Numbered from the stretch's first letter, positions 8,578 to 18,207 are shown. The stretch is DNA of 64,000 nt from Labrys sp. WJW (GCF_001676615.1 NZ_LYXZ01000061.1:29726-93725), one strand, 5' to 3'. Numbers and translations are program-made. The notes: generated by a model not told the origin, from the letters alone.

Positions 8578-10407
8578 CTATTGATAAGCGGCAGCTTGAA
8601 GGTGGAAGAGTTCAGCGTAGCGGCCATTCCTCTCGATAAGGGCCCGATGGCTCCCTTCCTCAATGATCTGCCCGCACTCAAGCACCAGAATGTGGTCCGC
8701 CATACGTACGGTGGAGAAGCGGTGGGAGATCAATAGAACGGTGCGGTTGACGCTGAGATTGCGGAAGCGCTCGAACACTTCAGCTTCCGCCCGTGCGTCC
8801 AAGGCCGCCGTGGGCTCATCCAAAATCAGAATGTCCGCGTTGCGAAAATAGCTTCGCGCGATGGCAATGCGCTGCCATTCGCCGCCGGAAAGGTCGTGGC
8901 CGCGCATATAGCCATTGCCCAGTCGCTGCTGGTAGCCGAGGGGAAAGCCGGCGACCACTCGATCGGCCAAGCTTTTTCTGGCAGCCTCCTCGATGCGCGT
9001 CGTTTCCGCCAACGCCGTTATGCGGCCAGCGGCGATATTGGTGGCGGCTGCGAGATTATAGCGCGCGAAGTCCTGGAAAACCGCGCCGATGCGGTCGCGA
9101 TAGGCCTCCAGATCGAAATTGCGGATGTCGATACCATCGAGCAGGATGCGGCCTTCATCGGGATCATGCAGTCGGGTGAGCAGCTTGACGATTGTGGTCT
9201 TGCCGGCGCCATTGTCGCCAACCAGGGCCAGAGTCCTGCCCGCCATGAGGTGGAAGTTCAAGTTACGGATGACCCAGCTTTCACGCCCCGGATAACGGAA
9301 TCCCACATTCTCGAAGACGATGCCATTGCGTATCGCGTGGGGCATCGGTTCTGGATTGCTGGCCCGTTTAATCGACGGCCGCGTATCGAGGAAGGAATAG
9401 AAATCGTCTAGGTAATAGCTGCGATCGGCAAGCTCGACGAAACCCAGCATGGTTCTTTCGAATAGACCGCTGAGACGCAGCAGCGAGCCGGTCAGGAAGA
9501 CAAGGTCGCCGAGGCTGATCTCGCCGAGGATCGCCTGCCAGGTCACAACGGCATAAGCGGCATAGTAGGCCACTGATGCGATCCCGCCCAGAAAGCTGCT
9601 CCATGCAGCGTGGCGTATGGCGAGGGACTGGTTGGCGCAATGGATTTCCGCAGCGAGTTCACCGAAGCGCCTGGCAAAAAAACCTCCAAGCCGAAAGAGC
9701 TTGATTTCCTTGGCGATTCGCGGATCGGCACCAGTGAAACGCATATATTCGGCCTCGCGCTTCAACGGTGTGAAGTGGTGGCTGAGGCCATAGCGCCGAG
9801 CGTTGAAGTGGGCCTCGCCGAAGAGGGCCGGTATCAAAGCGGCGAGCAGCAGTATCATCAAACCCGGCACGAAGGCGATCAAGCCGACTGCCAAGGCGAT
9901 GACTGTCACAATGTTTTGAGCCTGCCCCAGCAATTGGGCGAGAAGAGGCGTTCCCATGGCCGTCTGGGCAACGGCCCGCTGCATGCGATTCTGAAAGTCG
10001 CTGCTTTCGATCTGGGCAAGGTCCATGCTCACGCCATGTTCGATGACATGGATCGCCATGGCATTGCCGTGGCGTTCTCCAAGAAGCGATTCTGCCAGCG
10101 TTGTCGCCCGCGTCAGCACCGTGTTTCCGAAGGTGAGCAGGAATTCCAGGCCGATATACGTCATTATGGGCGTCAGCCGGCCGCTGCTCATCCATGCGGC
10201 GAGATCCTCGCCAGGCATAGGCAAACGATTGAGCTGGACGATCTCGTCGACGATGAGCTTGCCGACATAGATGACCAATGGTGGCTGCAACGCACACAGG
10301 ATGCGAACCGCCAGGATGACGCTGCCGAGACCCGGACTGACTCGCCAGAGCGAAAGGAAAAGTCTTGGAAGGTGACGCCAGCGACGATCGAACCATCTGC
10401 CGAACAT
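8578..10407 (-). CDS. ABC transporter, fused permease and ATP-binding protein
   Basis: A 609-residue type IV (exporter-like) half-transporter. The N-terminal half has about five or six membrane helices (for example SVILAVRILCALQPPLVIYV and GLIAFVPGLMILLLAALIPA). The C-terminal ATPase has Walker A GDNGAGKTT, signature LSGGEWQRIAIARS, Walker B ILILDEPTAALD and the switch region ISHRF. I place the start at 10407 because AAGGAGG lies six bases upstream; a 20-codon extension to 10467 lacks such a site. It is a single gene with no functional neighbours, so the substrate is unknown; lipid, peptide or drug export are all possible. Confidence 0.88.
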   Translation of the reverse strand: MFGRWFDRRWRHLPRLFLSLWRVSPGLGSVILAVRILCALQPPLVIYVGKLIVDEIVQLNRLPMPGEDLAAWMSSGRLTPIMTYIGLEFLLTFGNTVLTRATTLAESLLGERHGNAMAIHVIEHGVSMDLAQIESSDFQNRMQRAVAQTAMGTPLLAQLLGQAQNIVTVIALAVGLIAFVPGLMILLLAALIPALFGEAHFNARRYGLSHHFTPLKREAEYMRFTGADPRIAKEIKLFRLGGFFARRFGELAAEIHCANQSLAIRHAAWSSFLGGIASVAYYAAYAVVTWQAILGEISLGDLVFLTGSLLRLSGLFERTMLGFVELADRSYYLDDFYSFLDTRPSIKRASNPEPMPHAIRNGIVFENVGFRYPGRESWVIRNLNFHLMAGRTLALVGDNGAGKTTIVKLLTRLHDPDEGRILLDGIDIRNFDLEAYRDRIGAVFQDFARYNLAAATNIAAGRITALAETTRIEEAARKSLADRVVAGFPLGYQQRLGNGYMRGHDLSGGEWQRIAIARSYFRNADILILDEPTAALDARAEAEVFERFRNLSVNRTVLLISHRFSTVRMADHILVLECGQIIEEGSHRALIERNGRYAELFHLQAAAYQ

Positions 10408-10621
10408 AACGCCTCCTTTGAATTGGGGCGCATGCCTATGGCGGAGCGTGCGGCAGAGGTCAACCACTAAGAAGCTTGTGTCGGAGAGAAAAAATCAAGC
10501 TGTATCAATTACAAAGTGGGTGTTTCCGAGAGGTGTCATGAGGTCCGGTTGGGGAGGCGAAACACTTTACCGGCTACGGTGGCATCATTTGTGCTGCGAC
10601 AACTGTTGATGCCGGGTTTCT

Positions 10622-11188
10622 TCAGGCGATCACCGCAAGAATGGCCTTGGCCAGGTCCGACGCGCGGTGGCGCAGCGAGCCCTGCAACCGGCCATACAGG
10701 GTGAAGATGGCGGGCTGGGCGACGATGCCCAGTACCATCGCAGTCAGCAGATCGGCATCGCGCTCGGGGATGTCGCCCCGGCGCATGGCCCCTGCAAAAA
10801 TCGAGCGCACAGCCTCCACCACGTTCTTGCCGGCGTCGTCGGGGACTTCGGCCAGATGGGCATGCTGGGAGAGCAGCAGGAAGGTGAACAGGGCCCGGTC
10901 TTCGTCGAAGAGATCGCAGAAGACTTCGACGATCTGGGTGATCTTGGTATCGAATTCGGCATGGGCCTGGTCCGCCGCCAGGATGTCACCGGCAAGCCGG
11001 GCATAGCCGTCGAGGAAGAGGGAGCGCGACAGGGCATCCTTGGACGGGAAGTGGCGGTAGAGGGCAGCCTCCGCCACGCCGACGGCACCGGCGATGTCGC
11101 GGATCGATGTTCCTGCCACGCCTTTCCGGGCGAACAGGCGCAAGGCCTCCGTCACGATCTTGGCACGGGTCTTGGATCCGTCACGCAT
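10622..11188 (-). CDS. TetR-family regulator of the Aas operon
   Basis: A 188-residue repressor. The N-terminal helix-turn-helix reads RAKIVTEALRLFARKGVAGTSIRDIAGAVGVAEAALYRHFPSKD (residues 7-51), followed by an all-helical ligand domain. The ATG at 11188 overlaps the end of the Aas-like gene by 8 bases, so the two form an operon. An upstream extension to 11437 runs through the coding sequence of that gene and is Pro/Arg-rich, so I reject it. A perfect operator-like palindrome lies before the operon at 14879-14914; autoregulation together with the acyltransferase is the simplest reading. The ligand is probably an acyl-CoA, acyl-ACP or lipid, by analogy with other TetR regulators of lipid genes (inference). 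Confidence 0.88.
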   Translation of the reverse strand: MRDGSKTRAKIVTEALRLFARKGVAGTSIRDIAGAVGVAEAALYRHFPSKDALSRSLFLDGYARLAGDILAADQAHAEFDTKITQIVEVFCDLFDEDRALFTFLLLSQHAHLAEVPDDAGKNVVEAVRSIFAGAMRRGDIPERDADLLTAMVLGIVAQPAIFTLYGRLQGSLRHRASDLAKAILAVIA

Positions 11189-14100
11189 GATTCCCGCCCG
11201 TTTCGTCGTGGGCGGCCTGGGCCGGAGGCGGTGCTTCCGCCTCGCCTGCCTTTTCGGCGGGCGGCCGAGGCTCGCCGGCAGGGCGCCCCGGTGCGGCGAG
11301 CGGGGCAGGCGGTGGGCGATGGGCTTCCGGTTCGGCGCCATTGCCCTGCGCGGGCGCAGCCACGGAGGGCTTGGACGGATCGGGCAAGCCTGGCAGCGGG
11401 GCTGGTGGGCTGGCCTTGGCGTCGGCGGCGCCGGCATTGGCCTGGTGCTCCTTCAGCATCTTGTTGAGGCCGACATAGTCGGTCTTGCCGGTGCCCATCA
11501 CCGGCATGGCGTCGATGATCATGATCTCCGAGGGGATCATCAGCTCGGCGGCATGCTTGTAGCGCAGATGCGCGATCACGTCGGCGCGGTTGGCCTGCTT
11601 GTGCGGGGTAATCAGCACCAGGCGCTCGCCCTTGCGCGGGTCCGGGGTGGCGAGCACGGCGACCGGGCTTTCTGGCCAGAGGTCGGCAAGCATGGACTCG
11701 ACCGCGGCGAGCGACACCATTTCGCCGCCGATCTTGGCGAAACGCTTGGCCCGGCCCTTGATGGCGATGAAGCCTTGCGGATCGATGGTGACGATGTCGC
11801 CGGTATCGTACCAGCCTTCCTCGGGCGCGGTGATCTCGCCGGGATGATCGGCCTTGAGATAGCCCAGCATCACATTGGGGCCGCGCACATGCAGGCGCCC
11901 GCCTTCCTCGATGCCGGGAATGTCCTCCAGCCGCGTCTCCATGTCCGGCAGCGCCCGGCCGACAGTGCCGTTCTTGTTGAACATCGGCGTGTTCAGCGCC
12001 AGCACCGGCGAGGTCTCGGTGACGCCGTAACCTTCCAGGATGCGCAGGCCGAACTTCTCGTTATAGGCCCGCCGCGTCTCCACCTTCACCGGCTCGGCCC
12101 CGGCCACGACATAGCGCAGCGAGCGGAAGTCGTAGGGATTGGCCATCTTGGCATAGCCGGCAAGGAAGGTGTCGGTGCCGAACAAGGCGGTGGCATTGGT
12201 GCCGTAGATCAGTTCGGGAATGATGCGGTAGTGCAGCGGCGTCGGGTAGAGGTAGAGCCTCACGCCGTTGACCAGCGGCAGGATCATGCCGCCGGTCAGG
12301 CCGAAGGAATGGAACACCGGCAGCACGTTGAAGACGATGTCGCCGGGGCCGAAATCGATGCGGGCACCGACCTGCGAGATATTGGCGAGGATGTTGCGGT
12401 GCGACAGCACCACGCCCTTCGGTGCCCCTTCCGAGCCCGAGGTGAACAGGACTGCCGCCGGGGAGTCCGGCGCAGGCTTGGCATGGGCGCGCCCGGCTCC
12501 GAGCAGGCCCCTCAGCTTGTCGGCGGTGCCGACCTCGGCGCGCACGTCCTCCAGCCAGACGAAGCGGACATGGGCCTCCATCGCCGCCACGACATCGCCG
12601 AGCCGGCCTTTTTCGACGAAGGCACGGGATGACAGCACCGTCTTCACCTGCGCGGTCTTGCAGGCCGAGATCAGGTTGGCCTGGCCGGCCGAGAAGTTCA
12701 GCATGGCCGGGATGCGGCCTGTCGACTGCAGGGCGAAGAAGGTGACGGCGACGGCATTGGCGTTGGGCAGGAGCACGCCGACATGCTCGCCCGGAGCTGT
12801 GAAGTCCGTGAATTTGCGCCCGAGTACGCTGATGCCGATCAAGAGGCGTTTATAGGTGAGGGTGCCGCTGACCGGATCCTCCAGCACCACGCGCTTGCGG
12901 CCATATTTGTCGGCGGCCGCGACCAGGGCACGGAAAAGATCGGTGTCGACGGAACTCGTCTTGTAGATGAGATCGGACATCACGTCGTAGAGGGCGGCGC
13001 CGGCGGCCTGGCGGCGCTTCTTGCCGCGCAGGTCCTCATCGATGGTGAGGCGCGTCGGTTCGGTGAAGGTCACGGTCACCTTCGGGAACCAGCGGCGTGA
13101 GACCTTGTTGGCGTCGAGCCTGGTGAAGGGCGTCCGCTCCAGACCGTCGATGCGCATCGGCACGATGTCCGCATGCGACTTGTCGGCGATCAGGCCGGCG
13201 CCGTCATAGACCTTCATCAGCGCGCCAGTGACGGTGAGGCGCCCCTCGGGGAAGATCACCAGGGTCTCGCCGGCCTTCACCGCATTGATCAGCCCGCGCG
13301 TCGCCATCGGCTTGGTGGGGTCGAGCGGATAGGCGCGGCAGATCTTGAGGAAGGGCTTGACCCACCATGCCTTGGCGATGGTGTGGTCGATGGCGAACAC
13401 CGGATCCTTGTCGAGCAGGGCCAGGACCAGGCCGGCATCGAGGAAGCTGACATGGTTGATCGCGATGATGCGATGGGGCGTGGGCGTCTCCAGGTTCTCG
13501 ATGCCCTTGACCTCGAGGCGGTAGAGCAGCCGGTAGAGCAGCAGGATGAAGTCACGGAACCGGCTCATCGGCAGCACATAGAGCAGCACGACGCCGGCGA
13601 TGATGTCGAGGATGGCGATGCCGAGCAGGGCGATCGGGGTGGTGAGGCCCAATTGACCCTGCAGCAGGGAGAGGCCGCCGGCGCCGACCGTCATGAACAG
13701 GGCCGTGATGACATTGCCGCCGGCGATGACGCGGGCGCGTTCGTCCTTGGGGGCCCAATGCTGGACGGCCGCATAGATCGGCACGATGAACAGGCCCGCA
13801 GCCAACGCCACCAGCACGAGCGCGATGGTCATGTGTAGGCCGGCGCCGGTGGCCAGATAATCAAGGAAGTAGAGCGGCGTTTCCGAGCGCTCGGTACCGA
13901 AGGCGATCCAGGCCACGTCGAGGCAGAACAGCCCCATCAGGATACAGCCGATCGGCGAGAGCAGCACGATGATCCGTCCCGTGGCCAGGCGTGCGGCCAG
14001 GATCGAACCAATGGCGATGCCGATCGAGAAGGCGGTGGTGAACCAGGTATTGAGCGTGCCGTCGCCGCCGATGACGCTGTGGGCGAGGGAGGGGGTCAGC

Positions 14101-14834
14101 GAGAGGATGACGATGCCGCTCATCCAGAACCAGGCCACCGCCAGCGAGCCGATCAGGAGCTTGCGGTCGGAGGCTACCAATTGCACGAGTTGGTAGCTCG
14201 AGCGGATGATGTTCCAGTCTATCTTGAGATCCGGTGCTGCTTCACCCGTGGGTGGAATGAGGCGGGCAAACCACCAGCAGGCCACGGCTACCGCCACCAT
14301 GATGGCGGCCACGATCCAGCTGGGCAAATGAGGAGCGACGAAGCCGGCCCCGATGATGCCGATCAGAATCGACAGGAAGGTGCCCGCCTCGATGAGACCG
14401 TTACCGGCGGGCAGTTCTTCGGGCGCCAGATGATCCGGCAGGATGCCGTATTTCACCGGCGTGAACAGCGTGCCCATGATGCCGAGCGTGAGCATGCTGA
14501 CCAAGAGGATCGGCATGGAATGCAGGGCAAAGCCGACCGCGGCGACGACGACGATGGCGATTTCAGCCAGTTTGATCTGCCGGGCGACCCGCGCCTTGTC
14601 GTAGCGGTCGGCCAATTGCCCCGCCAGGCCTGAGAGCAGCAGGCCGGGCAGCACGATCAAGGCACCGGCGATCGAGACCATGCTGTCGCCGCCTTCCATC
14701 GCGGCGGTTTCGGCAATGCCGTAGACTGCCAGGATGGTCAGAGCCTGCTTGATGAAATTGTCGTTGAAGGCGCTGAAGAACTGGCTCCAGAACAGAGGCC
14801 AGAAGCGGCGGGCGGACATCAGCGATGCGAGCAT
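11181..14834 (-). CDS. aas: LplT-PlsC-Aas fusion: lysophospholipid flippase, acyltransferase and acyl-ACP synthetase
   Basis: A 1217-residue three-part inner-membrane protein for lysophospholipid recycling. Residues 1 to about 425 are an MFS transporter of the LplT type (start MSARRFWPLFWSQFFSAFND). The middle is a PlsC-like acyltransferase with the NHVSFLD and FPEGRLT motifs (about 450-640). The last catalytic part is an AMP-forming ligase with LFTSGSEGAPKGVVLSHRN (about 790-810), YDTGDIV and a GTGKTDY ending lysine loop. Together they would import lysophosphatidylethanolamine and re-acylate it through acyl-ACP. In E. coli lplT and aas are separate genes; here they are one chain. The last 80 or so residues are an unusual Pro/Ala/Glu-rich tail with no fold. 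Confidence 0.92.
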   Translation of the reverse strand: MLASLMSARRFWPLFWSQFFSAFNDNFIKQALTILAVYGIAETAAMEGGDSMVSIAGALIVLPGLLLSGLAGQLADRYDKARVARQIKLAEIAIVVVAAVGFALHSMPILLVSMLTLGIMGTLFTPVKYGILPDHLAPEELPAGNGLIEAGTFLSILIGIIGAGFVAPHLPSWIVAAIMVAVAVACWWFARLIPPTGEAAPDLKIDWNIIRSSYQLVQLVASDRKLLIGSLAVAWFWMSGIVILSLTPSLAHSVIGGDGTLNTWFTTAFSIGIAIGSILAARLATGRIIVLLSPIGCILMGLFCLDVAWIAFGTERSETPLYFLDYLATGAGLHMTIALVLVALAAGLFIVPIYAAVQHWAPKDERARVIAGGNVITALFMTVGAGGLSLLQGQLGLTTPIALLGIAILDIIAGVVLLYVLPMSRFRDFILLLYRLLYRLEVKGIENLETPTPHRIIAINHVSFLDAGLVLALLDKDPVFAIDHTIAKAWWVKPFLKICRAYPLDPTKPMATRGLINAVKAGETLVIFPEGRLTVTGALMKVYDGAGLIADKSHADIVPMRIDGLERTPFTRLDANKVSRRWFPKVTVTFTEPTRLTIDEDLRGKKRRQAAGAALYDVMSDLIYKTSSVDTDLFRALVAAADKYGRKRVVLEDPVSGTLTYKRLLIGISVLGRKFTDFTAPGEHVGVLLPNANAVAVTFFALQSTGRIPAMLNFSAGQANLISACKTAQVKTVLSSRAFVEKGRLGDVVAAMEAHVRFVWLEDVRAEVGTADKLRGLLGAGRAHAKPAPDSPAAVLFTSGSEGAPKGVVLSHRNILANISQVGARIDFGPGDIVFNVLPVFHSFGLTGGMILPLVNGVRLYLYPTPLHYRIIPELIYGTNATALFGTDTFLAGYAKMANPYDFRSLRYVVAGAEPVKVETRRAYNEKFGLRILEGYGVTETSPVLALNTPMFNKNGTVGRALPDMETRLEDIPGIEEGGRLHVRGPNVMLGYLKADHPGEITAPEEGWYDTGDIVTIDPQGFIAIKGRAKRFAKIGGEMVSLAAVESMLADLWPESPVAVLATPDPRKGERLVLITPHKQANRADVIAHLRYKHAAELMIPSEIMIIDAMPVMGTGKTDYVGLNKMLKEHQANAGAADAKASPPAPLPGLPDPSKPSVAAPAQGNGAEPEAHRPPPAPLAAPGRPAGEPRPPAEKAGEAEAPPPAQAAHDETGGNHA

Positions 14835-14878
14835 CGGTGTGGTTCCTGGATGGGCGCGTACCGGGCGCGGGAGAATCG

Positions 14879-14914
14879 CATTTTAAGTTAGCGTTCGTTC
14901 ACTAACTTAAAATG
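14879..14914. promoter_or_regulatory. TetR-type operator upstream of aas-tetR
   Basis: A perfect 13-bp inverted repeat, CATTTTAAGTTAG (14879-14891) and its complement (14902-14914), around a 10-base spacer containing CGTTCGTTCA. It lies 45 bases upstream of the Aas start and is far more AT-rich than its surroundings. The central GTTAG/CTAAC half-sites around GAACGAACG resemble operators of TetR-family fatty-acid and lipid regulators. It most likely binds the TetR encoded at the end of the operon. Confidence 0.75.
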
Positions 14915-15009
14915 TATGGTAAACGGCGTCAAGGTGGGGGAGGGCTGGCGCGGGTCCGGCATGTGCGCCGTCGCACAGTGGCGGGAACCACCGGTCTCGA
15001 GCTGTCATC

Positions 15010-16821
15010 CTAGCCCTCGCGCCTGACGACTTCCAGGAAGACTTCGCCATAGCGCTCCAGCTTGGCCTGGCCCACCCCGGGCAGGGCCAGAAATTCGGAC
15101 AGGCTGGCGGGGCGTTCGCTCGCCATGGCGCGTAGCGTGGTGTCGGCGAAGATCATGTAGGGCGGCACGCTCTGTTCGCGGGCGAGCCGGCTGCGTTCGG
15201 CGCGCAAAGCGGTGAACAGGGCGCCGTCGCGTTCCGACATCTCGATCTCGCCGCGCCGGGTGCGTTTGGCCTCGGTGCTCTTGCGCGGCCGGTCGCGGCG
15301 GAAGATGATCTGCCGTTCGCCCTTGAACACGGCCCGCGCTTCCTCGGCCAGGATCAGGGCGCCATGGGCTTCATGGTCGACATTGACCAGGCCGGCTGCC
15401 GTGAGCTGGCGCAGCACCGATTGCCAGGTGCGGGCCTCGATATCCTTGCCGGCCCCGAAGACGGGCTGGTTGTCGTGGCCGAAGCGCTGGACCTTCTCGG
15501 TGACCTTGCCGGTGAGCACGTCGATGATATGGGCGCCGCCGAACATCTGGCCGGTGCGGTAAATCGCGGCCATGGCCTTCACGGCGGCGTCGGTGCCGTC
15601 CCAGCTCTCGACCGGCGAAAGGCAAGTATCGCAATTGCCGCAGCGGCCGGGATGGATCTCGCCGAAATGGGCGAGGATGGCCTTGCGCCGGCACTCCGCG
15701 GTTTCGCAGATGCCGAGCAGGGCGTTGAGCTTGCCGAGTTCGACCCGCTTCACCGTCTCAGGCGCATTGCCCTCCTGGATCATGCGGCGGCGCTGCACCA
15801 CATCGGCCATGCCGTAGCTCATCCAGGCATCGGAGGGCAGGCCATCGCGCCCGGCTCGGCCCGTCTCCTGGTAATAGGCTTCCACCGAAGCGGGAATGTC
15901 GAGATGGGCGACATAACGCACATCCGGCTTGTCGATGCCCATGCCGAAGGCGACGGTGGCGACCAGGCAGAGGCCCTCTTCCTCCAGGAAGGAGTCCTGG
16001 TTGGCGCTGCGTGTCGCCGCTTCCAGGCCGGCATGATAGGGCAAGGCGCGGATGCCCTGTTCGTTCAACCACTGCGCCGTCTCCTCCACCTTGGCACGCG
16101 ACAGGCAATAGACGATGCCGCTATTGCCCTTGTGCCCGGCCAGGAAGGCGAGCAATTGCCGGCGGGCATTGTCGCGCTCGACGATGGCGTAGCTGATATT
16201 GGGCCGGTCGAAGCTGGTGGCGAAGACTTCTGCCGCGTTGAGGCCGAGCCGCTCGATGATGTCGGCGCGGGTGACCGGATCGGCCGTAGCGGTGAGCGCG
16301 ATGCGCGGGACGCCGGGGAAGGAAGCCGCAAGGCCGCCGAGCTCGCGATATTCGGGCCGGAAGTCATGGCCCCACTGGCTGACGCAATGGGCTTCGTCGA
16401 TGGCGAAGAGCGCGATGTCGGCATCGGCGATCAGGGCCTGGAAGCCTTGCGTTGCCACGCGTTCGGGGGCGACGTAAAGCAGGTCGAGCTTGCCGTCCAT
16501 CAGGGAGCGGCGGACCTTGTAGGCCTCCTCGCGCGACAGGGAGGAATTGAGCGCTGCCGCGCTCACGCCAGCCTGCTTGAGCGCCTCGACCTGGTCGCGC
16601 ATCAAGGCGATCAGGGGCGAGACGACGATGCCGACGCCGCGCCGGCATAGGGCCGGGATCTGGTAGCACAGCGACTTGCCCGCTCCGGTCGGGAACAGCA
16701 CCACCGCATCGCCACCCCCGGTGACATGGCGCACCACCGCCTCCTGCTGGCCGCGAAAGGCGGCGTAGCCGAATACGCTATTGAGGACGGCGAGAGGATC
16801 TCGGGGAGATGAGAGGGTCAT
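15010..16821 (-). CDS. recQ: ATP-dependent DNA helicase RecQ
   Basis: A 603-residue 3'-5' helicase of the RecF recombination pathway. Walker A GAGKS is at residues 46-50, the DEAH box at 142-145 and helicase motif VI at QETGRAGRDG. The RQC zinc-binding cysteines are present in CETAECRRKAILAHFGE and CGNCDTC. A winged helix follows, then an HRDC domain at the C-terminus (about 525-600, LFTALRAERSRLAREQSVPPY onwards). The length equals that of E. coli RecQ. It is a single gene whose start at 16821 faces the divergent CobW-type gene 312 bases away. Confidence 0.96.
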   Translation of the reverse strand: MTLSSPRDPLAVLNSVFGYAAFRGQQEAVVRHVTGGGDAVVLFPTGAGKSLCYQIPALCRRGVGIVVSPLIALMRDQVEALKQAGVSAAALNSSLSREEAYKVRRSLMDGKLDLLYVAPERVATQGFQALIADADIALFAIDEAHCVSQWGHDFRPEYRELGGLAASFPGVPRIALTATADPVTRADIIERLGLNAAEVFATSFDRPNISYAIVERDNARRQLLAFLAGHKGNSGIVYCLSRAKVEETAQWLNEQGIRALPYHAGLEAATRSANQDSFLEEEGLCLVATVAFGMGIDKPDVRYVAHLDIPASVEAYYQETGRAGRDGLPSDAWMSYGMADVVQRRRMIQEGNAPETVKRVELGKLNALLGICETAECRRKAILAHFGEIHPGRCGNCDTCLSPVESWDGTDAAVKAMAAIYRTGQMFGGAHIIDVLTGKVTEKVQRFGHDNQPVFGAGKDIEARTWQSVLRQLTAAGLVNVDHEAHGALILAEEARAVFKGERQIIFRRDRPRKSTEAKRTRRGEIEMSERDGALFTALRAERSRLAREQSVPPYMIFADTTLRAMASERPASLSEFLALPGVGQAKLERYGEVFLEVVRREG

Positions 16822-17133
16822 GCCTGCAGGATGTGCCTTCGGTGCCTGATTCCATTCCGGGGAGATGGAGGAGGCTTACCCGACACAGGTCGTGATTCGA
16901 AAATCTCTCGCGTTGAATTCCTCCGCCGGCAAGCAATTCCGGTGGAATAATCCCGCTTGCCAGGGCCGCTGCCACTTCTCCGCCAGGATGCCGGCTGCTC
17001 CTGCGATGGCATTGCAGGGCCTGCTTGCGATCCATAAAGTTATGTTATAACGTTTCATTCAAATGGAAGCTCAATCGAGCGCCTACGGCATCGACATGCC
17101 CGTTTTCGCAATGGATCAAGGAATTCCGACATC
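16822..17133. other. Divergent promoter region recQ / CobW-type GTPase
   Basis: About 310 bases without a supported gene. The only clear element is a Zur-like box (17039-17056) 78 bases before the GTPase start. Short ORFs on both strands here lack ribosome-binding sites and family resemblance. Confidence 0.5.
17039..17056. promoter_or_regulatory. Zur-type zinc-responsive operator
   Basis: The 18-mer GTTATGTTATAACGTTTC is an imperfect palindrome centred on TTATAA. It matches the ATGTTATAAC core common to proteobacterial Zur boxes. It stands in front of a COG0523 GTPase, a usual Zur target. Binding by Zur is inferred; no zur gene is in the window. Confidence 0.6.
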
Positions 17134-18123
17134 ATGCAGCCCCTGCCGCAGACCCCCGTCACCGTCCTCACCGGCTATCTCGGGGCAGGCAAGACCACGC
17201 TTCTCAACCGGATCCTGACCGAGAGCCATGGCAGGAAATATGCCGTCATCGTCAATGAGTTCGGTGAAGTCGGCATCGACAACGATCTCGTCGTCGACAC
17301 CGACGAGGAAATCTTCGAGATGAACAATGGCTGCATCTGCTGCACCGTGCGCGGCGATCTGATCCGCATCATCGAGGGCCTGATGCGCCGGCGCGACCGC
17401 TTCGATGCCATCCTGATCGAGACGACCGGGCTGGCCGATCCCGCGCCGGTCGCCCAGACCTTCTTCGTCGACGATGACGTGCGCGCCAAGACCCGGCTCG
17501 ATTCGATCGTCACCGTTGTCGACGCCCGGCATCTGCTTGCAGAGATCGAGGAAGCGCACGAGGCCCAGGAGCAGCTCGCCTTCGCCGACACGATCCTGCT
17601 CAACAAGATCGACCTGGTTACGGCGGAGGAACTCGACCGGGTGGTGAAGCGGATCCGCCGCATCAATCCCACCGCCACCTTGCACGAGACCCGGCGTTGC
17701 GACATCGCGCTCGACAAGGTGCTCGGCCGCGGCGCCTTTGACCTCGACCGTATCCTCGAAGCCGAGCCCGATTTCCTCGAGGGCTTCCACGAGCACGAGC
17801 ATGACGATCATGTCAGCAGCTTCGCCCTGGTGTCCCGCGAGCCGCTCGACCCCGGCAGGTTCATGCCCTGGCTCGACATGATCGTGCAGCAATTCGGCGC
17901 CGACATGCTGCGCATGAAGGGCATCGTCGCCTTTGACGGCGATCCCCAGCGCTTCGTTGTCCAGAGCGTGCACATGCTGCTCGAAGGCGACCATCAGCGC
18001 CCCTGGAAGCCCGAGGAGGAGCGCCGGAGCCGTCTGGTCTTCATCGGCCGCAATCTGCCCAGGGACGTGATCGAACAGGGGTTCCTGGCCTGTCGCGTAC
18101 AGGCGGCGGCAGACGCCGGCTGA
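17134..18123 (+). CDS. CobW/COG0523-family GTPase, probable zinc metallochaperone
   Basis: A 329-residue G3E GTPase that delivers a metal to client proteins. Walker A GYLGAGKTT is at residues 14-22, the metal-binding CxCC motif (CICC) at 67-70, Walker B in IETTGLADP and the guanine motif NKID near 168-171. A histidine-rich patch (HEHEHDDH, about residues 220-227) precedes the C-terminal CobW domain. COG0523 members serve cobalt/B12 (CobW), zinc (ZigA/YciC/ZagA) or nitrile hydratase. The Zur-like box upstream and the His-rich loop favour zinc, while the cobalamin riboswitch directly downstream belongs to the next transcript. No cob genes are in the window, so CobW proper is less likely but cannot be excluded. 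Confidence 0.85.
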   Translation: MQPLPQTPVTVLTGYLGAGKTTLLNRILTESHGRKYAVIVNEFGEVGIDNDLVVDTDEEIFEMNNGCICCTVRGDLIRIIEGLMRRRDRFDAILIETTGLADPAPVAQTFFVDDDVRAKTRLDSIVTVVDARHLLAEIEEAHEAQEQLAFADTILLNKIDLVTAEELDRVVKRIRRINPTATLHETRRCDIALDKVLGRGAFDLDRILEAEPDFLEGFHEHEHDDHVSSFALVSREPLDPGRFMPWLDMIVQQFGADMLRMKGIVAFDGDPQRFVVQSVHMLLEGDHQRPWKPEEERRSRLVFIGRNLPRDVIEQGFLACRVQAAADAG

Positions 18124-18207
18124 AGCAGGAAGGCAGCGTCCGGCATCGGCCGATGCAGGTTTTGCATATTCGCTTGACCGCGCTGGCGACACCCCGGTAA
18201 CTGTGGG

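Noticed and set aside
11189..11437. N-terminal extension of the TetR regulator
   Set aside because: It overlaps the Pro/Ala-rich end of the Aas-type gene in another frame, and TetR proteins start just before the helix-turn-helix as at 11188.
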